Below, piece by piece: positions 27,161-34,530 of a DNA stretch of 64,000 nt; positions within the stretch are counted from its first letter, which is position 1, and each line of letters starts with the position of its first letter. Below the pieces are notes generated by a model that saw nothing but the letters and a program-made list of their open reading frames with translations, was not told where the DNA came from and did not search any database. Location of the stretch: positions 62,001-126,000 of the forward strand of contig JAHBTO010000006.1 of assembly GCA_019638525.1 (NCBI GenBank). Reading direction: 5' to 3'. The translations under genes and the position numbers were made by a program. Source of the DNA: Ferruginibacter sp. Lineage in GTDB: Bacteria > Bacteroidota > Bacteroidia > Chitinophagales > Chitinophagaceae.

Positions 27161-28987
27161 ATGTATTCCCCAAAAAAATATCTGATGGCAGTAGAAGGCA
27201 ATGCATCAAAATATGCCATTACTGATGCTACTGATAATAATTGGATAGATTACTGCTCCATCCTTACACAATTACCTATTGCTATTTTTATATGTAACCC
27301 ATCAGGCAGGTTGATAATGGTTAATAATGAAATGATACAACTATCAGGTTATACAAAAGATAAAATACTAAAGTTGCATATTAATCAACTCTTAAAAGAA
27401 ACAAATAATGATACAATTGATTTGAAAATGATTAATCCCGGTAATAATATGATTGCTGTAACAGAAAAGATGTTGAAGAAAAACGGGAACAAAATGATTG
27501 ATGTGGAATTAACTACCAACAAATTTAAAAATGGTAACCTACTTGGTTTTTTAAAAGATATAACCGAAAGCAAGAAAAACAGGCAACAGTTGTTTGAAAA
27601 TGAGCAAAGATTGGCACGTGCTGAAAAAATGGGTAAAATGGGACATGGTTTTTATAACATAGAAAATCAGTCGATGATTATATCCGAAGGATTGTACAGG
27701 ATATTTGGTGTTAAGCCCGAAAATTTTTCGCACACCATTGATGGATTGATAAGCACCGTACATCCCGATGATCACAATATTATGTATAAAGCATTTGGCA
27801 CTTTAATAACCAAAAGCGTTGCTGAAGTTGAATTAAGGATATTACAACCATTGGGTATAGTACGAAATGTTTTGTTTAAGACAGAAATTATAAAAGATAA
27901 AAATAACTTGCAGCAAAACAGCTTTACAACGGCTATTGATATTACCGAACAAAAAAATACCAATGCCGAAAAACAGCTATTATTGCAGCGTTACGAGCAA
28001 ACCATCAATACCGCACTTGCAGGCTTCATTTTATCTGATGCAAAAGGAAATATCCTGCAAGTAAACCCAGGTTACCTTAAGATATCAGGGTACAGCAAAG
28101 CAGAGTTATTGAAAAAAAATATTTACGACATTGAAATAAACAGTGGTAAAAAAAATAAAGCACGTTCAAACAAACCTGTACGTTATGAAACAAAACATCG
28201 TAAAAAAAATAACGACATCATAGAAGTTGAAGTAAGCCAGTCTGTTATGCAGGGCATTGAAGGGTCGCTTACAGCATCATTCATTTACGACATCACCCAA
28301 AAGAAAAAAGTACAGCGGCAAATTGAAAATCATAATAAAAAATTGCAGCAGCTAACCCATCACCTGCAGCGCATACGGGAAGAAGAACGCCGCCGCATTG
28401 GAAGGGAGATTCATGATGAACTTGGGCAGCAACTTACTGCCATAAAAATGGATGTAGCCTGGATTGATAAAAAAATACCCGAAGAAGAAGTATTACTAAA
28501 ACAAAAAATCAGTAATATCATTACGCTACTCGATGGCAGCAATGTTTCGGTTAGGCGTATTTTACATGAACTAAAACCAAGTATTCTTGACGAATATGGC
28601 CTGCACGATGCTATTGAACATTTAATACTACAATTTACATCCAATACTGGCATCCCTGTAAACCATTCATTAAGCAAAAATTATACAGGCTTGTCAAAAG
28701 ATACAATCACTTGTTTATATCGTATTACACAGGAATCGCTTACCAACATTGCCAAATATGCAAAAGCTAAATCTGTATTTTTAACAATTAAAAAAGGAAG
28801 AAAAAATGTAACCGCTTTAATTGAAGATGATGGCATTGGATTTAACCCATTAGTTTTGGAGAACAATGATACATTTGGCCTTATAGGAATACAGGAAAGG
28901 GTTTCTGTGCTGGAAGGTATTTTCAATATTAAATCAATTATAGGCAAAGGAACAACTATTAAAGTAGTGCTACCTTTAAAAAAATAA
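27161..28987 (+). CDS. PAS-domain sensor histidine kinase (HisKA_3)
   Basis: The 608-residue protein has no signal peptide or membrane helix and so is cytosolic. It holds three PAS modules (about residues 35-135, 150-265 and 280-385; note LPIAIFICNPSGRLIMVNNE and TALAGFILSDAKGNILQVNP), a coiled coil, a HisKA_3 phosphoacceptor (RRRIGREIHDELGQQLTAIK) and an HATPase domain (QESLTNIAKYAKA, IEDDGIGFNP). The LuxR-type regulator starts 17 bases after its stop, so they form a two-component operon. Signals may be redox, small ligands or light through PAS cofactors; none can be deduced. Confidence 0.9.
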   Translation: MYSPKKYLMAVEGNASKYAITDATDNNWIDYCSILTQLPIAIFICNPSGRLIMVNNEMIQLSGYTKDKILKLHINQLLKETNNDTIDLKMINPGNNMIAVTEKMLKKNGNKMIDVELTTNKFKNGNLLGFLKDITESKKNRQQLFENEQRLARAEKMGKMGHGFYNIENQSMIISEGLYRIFGVKPENFSHTIDGLISTVHPDDHNIMYKAFGTLITKSVAEVELRILQPLGIVRNVLFKTEIIKDKNNLQQNSFTTAIDITEQKNTNAEKQLLLQRYEQTINTALAGFILSDAKGNILQVNPGYLKISGYSKAELLKKNIYDIEINSGKKNKARSNKPVRYETKHRKKNNDIIEVEVSQSVMQGIEGSLTASFIYDITQKKKVQRQIENHNKKLQQLTHHLQRIREEERRRIGREIHDELGQQLTAIKMDVAWIDKKIPEEEVLLKQKISNIITLLDGSNVSVRRILHELKPSILDEYGLHDAIEHLILQFTSNTGIPVNHSLSKNYTGLSKDTITCLYRITQESLTNIAKYAKAKSVFLTIKKGRKNVTALIEDDGIGFNPLVLENNDTFGLIGIQERVSVLEGIFNIKSIIGKGTTIKVVLPLKK

Positions 28988-29004
28988 AATGTAACTGCAT
29001 AAAA

Positions 29005-29646
29005 ATGAAAAAAATAATTATTGCAGATGACCATGGTTTTATCAGGCTTGGGCTTATCCAGATATTAAAAGATGAGTACCCGGGGATAGAAGTTACCGAA
29101 ACAGCCGATGGCGATAGCCTGGTAAAAGAAATACAAAAGCATCATTTTGATTTAGTAATATCCGACCTGGAAATGCCCGGCCGCAACGGGTTACAGGCGC
29201 TTGAACAAATAAAATTGCTAAAACCAACATTACCGGTATTAATTTTAAGTATTTACACAGATGAAATATATGCAGTAAGGGCTTTAAAAGCCGGCGCTTC
29301 GGGTTATCTTAATAAAAACACAGCGCCTTATGAATTAATTACAGCTATACAAAGAATACAACTGGGCCGTAAATACATAACACCCGATGTGGCCGAAAAA
29401 CTTTTACATCAATTTGATGAAGTTAAAAAACCTCATGAATTACTTAGCAACCGTGAATTTGAAATTTTTCACCAGCTTGCATTGGGCAAAACAAGTTCTC
29501 AAATTGCCGAAAACCTTTCGCTTGCATTAACCACCGTTAGCACTCACCGCCATCATATACTTGCAAAACTTGGCCTTACAAACAATTCGGAACTTACACG
29601 ATATGCCATTGCTAATCATATCATATCGGATATTAATTTTGAATAA
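29005..29646 (+). CDS. NarL/LuxR-family response regulator
   Basis: The 213-residue product has a receiver domain (D8/D9, phosphoacceptor D54 in LVISDLEMPGRNG, lysine in GYLNKNTAP) and a LuxR-type HTH at about residues 145-205 (LSNREFEIFHQLALGKTSSQ, then TTVSTHRHHILAKL). It is encoded directly after the PAS kinase at 27161-28987, its probable partner. Targets are unknown; the AATCAT operator of the 8-22 kb region is not found near this pair. Confidence 0.92.
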   Translation: MKKIIIADDHGFIRLGLIQILKDEYPGIEVTETADGDSLVKEIQKHHFDLVISDLEMPGRNGLQALEQIKLLKPTLPVLILSIYTDEIYAVRALKAGASGYLNKNTAPYELITAIQRIQLGRKYITPDVAEKLLHQFDEVKKPHELLSNREFEIFHQLALGKTSSQIAENLSLALTTVSTHRHHILAKLGLTNNSELTRYAIANHIISDINFE

Positions 29647-29762
29647 CCGCATATATGTTATAGAAGATTTTCTATACCTCTTCACCAACCGCTTCTACCA
29701 ATATTTTCTTTTTTTTTTGCATCTTGATAGTATCCTACAACTAATAAACAGTAATAGCATAC

Positions 29763-30131
29763 ATGAAAGTTGCCATATTTGATAGTTCGGCAGAAATTAT
29801 TGAACGGTTAAAGGAACTGGTGTTAGAATCTAACCATGTACAATCAATTGTACATGCAAATAACTTTGATGATGCATGGAATACAATTACCGAAACTAAA
29901 CCCGATATTGTGATAGTTGACCTTAACCTGCAGCAAAACCTTGCGTATGATTTAATAAAAAAAATTCATGATAATTATAAAAATATTAAGATAATCGTTC
30001 TTTCTATTCATATCGAAAAAGAAATACAAAAGCAATGCTTAAACCTGGGCGCCGGCTATTTTTTTGATAAGTACCACGAGTTTGAAAAAATTCCCGGCCT
30101 AATAACATCAATAGCCCTTGAAAAAGATTAA
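29763..30131 (+). CDS. Stand-alone response-regulator receiver domain
   Basis: The 122-residue product is only a receiver domain. The phosphoacceptor D53 lies in PDIVIVDLNL and the conserved lysine in YFFDKYHEF; of the N-terminal acidic pair only D7 remains, followed by Ser8 (IFDSS). No output domain follows. It lies 116 bases after the LuxR-type regulator and may act as a phosphate sink or a CheY-like relay for the same kinase. A truncated regulator is the alternative, but the end of the domain is complete. Confidence 0.8.
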   Translation: MKVAIFDSSAEIIERLKELVLESNHVQSIVHANNFDDAWNTITETKPDIVIVDLNLQQNLAYDLIKKIHDNYKNIKIIVLSIHIEKEIQKQCLNLGAGYFFDKYHEFEKIPGLITSIALEKD

Positions 30132-30150
30132 TTAAAACGCACCCCTCCTG

Positions 30151-30283
30151 CTACCTGCTACTTGCTACTTACTACTTGCTACCAACTACTTGCTACTTGC
30201 TACCAACTACTTGCTACCAACTACTTGCTACCAACTACTTGCTACTTGCTACCAACTACTTGCTACCAACTACTTGCTACCAA
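30151..30283. repeat. Heptanucleotide tandem repeat tract (19 units)
   Basis: Nineteen consecutive 7-bp units run without interruption, made mostly of CTACTTG and CTACCAA, with first units CTACCTG and CTACTTA as variants. They often alternate to form 14-bp higher units (CTACTTGCTACCAA). The tract is followed by CTCCCCCCTCCCC. It lies between the receiver gene stop (30131) and the MscS promoter, with no ORF across it. Confidence 0.95.
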
Positions 30284-30332
30284 CTCCCCCCTCCCCAAAA
30301 AAAACATTTTACCTCATACAATTTATATAAAG

Positions 30333-30340
30333 TAGATTTG
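30333..30340 (+). promoter_or_regulatory. -7 promoter box TAGATTTG before the MscS gene
   Basis: TAGATTTG is an exact TAnnTTTG match 21 bases before the start codon at 30362, giving a short 5' UTR. The -33 element is not clear. Confidence 0.6.
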
Positions 30341-30361
30341 CGCTAATAAATTAAAAGTTAC

Positions 30362-31390
30362 ATGAGTAAGAACGATATACTCCAATTATTGATTTATTCT
30401 GCTTCGGGATTTGCAGTTGGTTTAATTTTTCATAAGATAGTAATGCCATTTTTTGGAAGGCTTGCTTCTAAAACCTCCATTAAATCAGACGACCTGGTTA
30501 TTAAAACAATTCGCAAATGGGTAATACCATGGTTTTTGGCATTAGGTATTTATTTAGGGTTAAAGCGTTTAGACCTCGATAGTCGTTTTAGTTACTGGCT
30601 CGAGAACGGGCTGCTTATTTTTTATATTGCCAGCGCCACTTTCATTACTGCACGCATTATTGCAGGTATGCTGCATATAAGGGCATCCGGTACCGATACC
30701 ATACTTCCTTCCTCATCCATCATCGGCAATATTGTTAAAGTAATAATTTACTGTGTGGGTTTGCTTATCATCCTGCAAAGCCAGGGCATATCCATTACAC
30801 CCATGCTTACGGCTTTAGGCGTGGGAGGTTTGGCAGTTGCACTGGCATTGCAAAACACATTATCAAATTTATTTGCCGGCTTACAAATAATTGCATCGGG
30901 TAAAATTAACCATGGCGATTTTGTAAAACTATCAACCGGCGAAGATGGTTTTGTAGAAGATATAAGCTGGCGAAGCACAAGCCTTAGGGCAGCATCAGAC
31001 CATATCATTATTGTGCCAAACTCAAAACTGGCCGATATGATTGTAAACAATTATTACCTGCCTTTCCAGGAAGTTACTTTTAATGTAGAAATTGGAGTAG
31101 GCTATGATAGTAATCTTGACCATGTAGAAAAAGTAACCAAGGAAGTAATAAAAGAAACCCAGGATGCTATGGACGAAGCTGTAAAAAACAACGAGCCTGT
31201 TATCAGGTTTTTTAATTTTGGCGAAAGCAGTATTAAATTAAAAGCCTTTATAAAAGTAAAAGACTATTCAGCTCAATTTGCCGTTAAAAGCGAATTTATA
31301 AAAAGGCTTCACGATCGGTATAATAAAGAAGGAATAGATATACCCTATCCAACACGTACGGTGCTTATGCAGAAAAGTAATGAAGCATAA
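30362..31390 (+). CDS. MscS-family mechanosensitive ion channel
   Basis: The 342-residue membrane protein has four to five predicted transmembrane helices in residues 1-170, the last being the pore helix ALGVGGLAVALALQNTLSNL with the Gly/Ala pattern of MscS TM3. It is followed by the beta domain (INHGDFVKLSTGEDGFVEDISWRSTSLR, given here in outline) and a C-terminal alpha/beta domain ending IPYPTRTV, a typical MscS end. It would release solutes during hypo-osmotic shock. It is monocistronic, with a promoter box at 30333-30340 and a hairpin terminator at 31482-31518. Confidence 0.92.
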   Translation: MSKNDILQLLIYSASGFAVGLIFHKIVMPFFGRLASKTSIKSDDLVIKTIRKWVIPWFLALGIYLGLKRLDLDSRFSYWLENGLLIFYIASATFITARIIAGMLHIRASGTDTILPSSSIIGNIVKVIIYCVGLLIILQSQGISITPMLTALGVGGLAVALALQNTLSNLFAGLQIIASGKINHGDFVKLSTGEDGFVEDISWRSTSLRAASDHIIIVPNSKLADMIVNNYYLPFQEVTFNVEIGVGYDSNLDHVEKVTKEVIKETQDAMDEAVKNNEPVIRFFNFGESSIKLKAFIKVKDYSAQFAVKSEFIKRLHDRYNKEGIDIPYPTRTVLMQKSNEA

Positions 31391-31481
31391 AATGGCTGAA
31401 GGATTATTATATCATAGATACAAACAACTCTTCATGTAATAAAGATATTTTCAAACCGTTTACTTTCATTTTATCATATAC

Positions 31482-31518
31482 AAAAAATGCCGCCCGTTTT
31501 ACCGAACGACATTTTTTT
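31482..31518. terminator. Hairpin terminator between convergent genes
   Basis: AAAAAATGCCG and CGACATTTTTTT form an imperfect stem flanked by an A-run on the left and a T-run on the right, so it can act in both directions. It lies between the MscS gene (+) and the T9SS cargo gene (-), 92 and 20 bases from their stops. Confidence 0.7.
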
Positions 31519-31537
31519 AAGAACCTACCTTCTTTTA

Positions 31538-32689
31538 TCAATGCATGATGGTTATTTTATTATTAAAGTCTTTAAGCAAACCTCTGCTTCTTAAATAATA
31601 GGTACCTGCAGGCAGGCCGCTCACATCAATCACAATATTGTTGGTACCGTTTATTAAATTAGTTGTTTGCAATTTCACTACCCTACCCATTGCATCAAAA
31701 ATTTGTAAATCGGCTTTACGGTTTTCTTTACTCCTTATTACAATAGTTAATTGTGTATTTGCAGGTACAGGATAAATCTCCACGTCTGTTTTACTGCTCC
31801 TGCAATTTGATGCCTGTATAGGTGTGTACATATAAGCCCCGTCAAAATCTACTTGTTTAACCCTGTACTGTGCCGGTCCGGCTTCCTCGTCAATGTATTG
31901 ATAACTGCGTGAAGTATTGCTATTTCCGGCAGCAGCCAGTTTAGCAATGGTTACCCAGGTTCCATTTATATTTTTTTCTACTTCAAAATATTTACTGTTT
32001 ATTTCGTTTGATGTGCTCCAGCTAATAGCGGCACCATTATTTAAACATTTAACCTGGTAGTTTGAAAATAATACCGGCACCACACCTGAGCCTAATGCTA
32101 CAGGGCTGTTTAGTGTTGGACAAAGGAATGGATATGTGGAAAGCCCTCCTTCGGATGAAAGTTCGTTTTGCGCCACAATGCTGCCCGGCTCGGGAGTTAC
32201 ATATCCTCCCTGCGGATTTGCAGTACCCAATGTCCAGTAAGTTATTTGAATAAAACCTGTCCAGCTTGTTGGCACTTCTACATTAGGTATGCCCGAGTTT
32301 TGATAAGTATTTACAATCATCCTCCTGTCGAATGATTGTCCGCCGTAACTCACACTAACGGGGTTGCCTACCCTGTTATCTACACCCTGTACCCAGTTGA
32401 TACCGGCTGCTGCAAGCGGGCCCACAGGTACGGTTGTGTTAGTGGGAGTAGCCAACAGCATTGATGACTGGTAAACAAAACTTAATCCCATCCCATCGGC
32501 CATGATACCTGCTACAGAAGCCATCAGTTGAAACTCAACAGTAACGGCTGCGGTTGCCGGGCCTGCACCATCGGGGTCGGCACTGCTATACCCAACCTGC
32601 TGCACACGCATGGATACTGTTTGTGCAAACACTCTACCTGCCGATATAGCAAACAAACTTATTAGTATGAGTGATATAATTTTTTTCAT
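31538..32689 (-). CDS. Secreted protein with T9SS type A sorting domain
   Basis: The 383-residue product has a signal peptide (to about residue 22, VFAQ). The first 210 residues are Gly/Ala/Val-rich beta-type sequence of unknown family, followed by a fibronectin-like stretch (NGAAISWSTSNEINSKYFEV) and a C-terminal sorting domain (VEIYPVPANTQLTIVI, GLPAGTYYLRSRG). It should be exported by the type IX system. It is the last gene of a run of minus-strand secreted-protein genes; only 35 bases separate it from the gene before it. Confidence 0.85.
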   Translation of the reverse strand: MKKIISLILISLFAISAGRVFAQTVSMRVQQVGYSSADPDGAGPATAAVTVEFQLMASVAGIMADGMGLSFVYQSSMLLATPTNTTVPVGPLAAAGINWVQGVDNRVGNPVSVSYGGQSFDRRMIVNTYQNSGIPNVEVPTSWTGFIQITYWTLGTANPQGGYVTPEPGSIVAQNELSSEGGLSTYPFLCPTLNSPVALGSGVVPVLFSNYQVKCLNNGAAISWSTSNEINSKYFEVEKNINGTWVTIAKLAAAGNSNTSRSYQYIDEEAGPAQYRVKQVDFDGAYMYTPIQASNCRSSKTDVEIYPVPANTQLTIVIRSKENRKADLQIFDAMGRVVKLQTTNLINGTNNIVIDVSGLPAGTYYLRSRGLLKDFNNKITIMH

Positions 32690-32724
32690 TATTGGTGGTT
32701 TTTAAACATCATTATGATACTTTA

Positions 32725-34395
32725 TCATCTTCCTTCGCCGGGCACATGTGATTTTAATTCTTTTTCTATAATTAATCCGTTAGGTGGCGGTGGTTTTGAT
32801 GCACTTGCCTGTGCAAATGCTGCAATAGATGTATTGGTTACGCTAACATCGGCGGTAGTTACATTGCGATCGTAATTAACATCTCTTACATTATACACAA
32901 ACGTGTTACCAGACACAGGGCCGGCAATAGCAATATTGATGGGAGTAACATCGGATGTAGTTACAGAGCCATTCCTGTTTACATCGCCGGGCCACATACC
33001 ATACAAGGTGCTGCCAATACCCGTTGCAGCCAACAGCGTTACAGGGTCAGATGTAGCTGAAGGGTTTTTATAATTATTGGCCAGCACCGAAAAATTATTT
33101 GTATAACTACCCGATACATTCGATGGCAACGAGTTACTCATAATAGCCAGGTGATTTCTTGTTTTAATTACAAAAAAACCATTGCCTTGTTTATTGATAT
33201 CAAAAGCAAGCGGCGTTACTCCGTCGAGATCGGTAATGCTGCCATTATTTAAGATAAAAGCAGCTTTTTTACCTATACTTGTTGCAGGCGTGGCATCGGC
33301 AGGCAGGCCCGATGCCGGTTTACGAAAATCCAATAGCACCCAATCTACCACATTTGCATTTGGAATAGTTGCCACCGATTCGGTTCCTGCATAATTAAAC
33401 GGTGCAGTATTAAATGGCTGAGATAATGGCAACAGGTTACTTGAGTTAAGCAACGTACGCATTAAACCAGTGGGATTGTTCCATGCGCCTTTTATATAAG
33501 CCGTCATGTTAAAAGTATATTTGGCATCGGCAAGTTTCCATTCGTTGTTTATTTCAGAACCGGAAATACCGCTTACAGTAACATAATTGATGGCGCCATC
33601 TCTTGTTACCGGTGATAGTTTACCGTTCCATTCGCCTGTTACCAACGACCAGGGTACAAGGCCGGGTTCGGTATTGGTATTCAGTTCTGCATCAAGGTAA
33701 GGATAACTGATATCGGCAGTAAACCCTGTTCCTCCTGTTTGTGTAAATTCAAATTTTCTTTTTACTTCTCTTTCATTTTGCGTGGGGTCGCCGCCATTAG
33801 CCTGCGGAATCATGTTTACGGTAAAACTGCCGGGACTTGTTCCACCGGTGGTGGTTACATTCATATAAGGCTGATTAAAAACAATATTTTGATTATTGAC
33901 CCACCCTGTACGCATTACCCTGCCAATGATTTCACGGCCGGCAGTAAACTCAAAAGGCACCGAAATAGCTGCATTTAATGTGTAATTGTTTGCAATAGGA
34001 TCGGTTGTTAATGTGCCCGAATTATAAATAAGTTTTGATGTTACCGTAACATTATTTGTTAGCGTTACATAATTGCTATTGGCTGTTTTGTTTATATACA
34101 GGTAGTTTAAGGCAGATGCGCCTGCATTGAGGGTAACATTACCGCCACCCGATAATATAAGTGAATCATCAGCCGTTGCTGAGTTATAAGTTGCAGCATT
34201 TAAAAAGTTACCTTGTATTTCCAACCTGCCATCATTGCTGATATTACCGGCATTTTTGTTCTCTACATTGCCGCCACAAAAAATATATGCGCCGGGTTGT
34301 ATTTTTATGTTGCCCCCATCGTTTACCAACTGCCCATAGCAATAGGCAGTTGTAATTGAAAATAGCAGGATTAATAGGTATTTCATTATTTTCAT
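32725..34395 (-). CDS. Secreted protein with dockerin-like repeats
   Basis: From ATG 34395 the product has about 556 residues; ATG 34413 and 34386 are alternatives, and the signal peptide proper starts at MKYLLILLFSITT. After it come hemagglutinin-like beta stretches (GNISNDGRLEIQGNF, LILSGGGNVTLNAGA). Near the C terminus are two Asp/Asn-rich calcium-binding segments, GDVNRNGSVTTSDVT and RDVNYDRNVTTADVS, which look like a pair of dockerin type I loops separated by about 20 residues. No sorting domain is present; the C terminus is a short Pro/Lys-rich tail. The loops may stabilise the protein with calcium or bind a cohesin-like partner, though no cohesin was seen here. Confidence 0.7.
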   Translation of the reverse strand: MKIMKYLLILLFSITTAYCYGQLVNDGGNIKIQPGAYIFCGGNVENKNAGNISNDGRLEIQGNFLNAATYNSATADDSLILSGGGNVTLNAGASALNYLYINKTANSNYVTLTNNVTVTSKLIYNSGTLTTDPIANNYTLNAAISVPFEFTAGREIIGRVMRTGWVNNQNIVFNQPYMNVTTTGGTSPGSFTVNMIPQANGGDPTQNEREVKRKFEFTQTGGTGFTADISYPYLDAELNTNTEPGLVPWSLVTGEWNGKLSPVTRDGAINYVTVSGISGSEINNEWKLADAKYTFNMTAYIKGAWNNPTGLMRTLLNSSNLLPLSQPFNTAPFNYAGTESVATIPNANVVDWVLLDFRKPASGLPADATPATSIGKKAAFILNNGSITDLDGVTPLAFDINKQGNGFFVIKTRNHLAIMSNSLPSNVSGSYTNNFSVLANNYKNPSATSDPVTLLAATGIGSTLYGMWPGDVNRNGSVTTSDVTPINIAIAGPVSGNTFVYNVRDVNYDRNVTTADVSVTNTSIAAFAQASASKPPPPNGLIIEKELKSHVPGEGR

Positions 34396-34530
34396 TTTTG
34401 AGGTTAATTTCATTAATTGTAAAATCCCCGTAAAATTTATTCAATTCAAAAATACTCTGCTACAAATGTTTGCTTTAAAAGCATTTAGTAAATTGCCCTA
34501 TTTATTTATTAATCGGTATTAATGCTGTAT

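Noticed and set aside
30151..30283. Possible CRISPR array
   Set aside because: The tract is an unbroken 7-bp tandem repeat with no spacers and no cas genes nearby.
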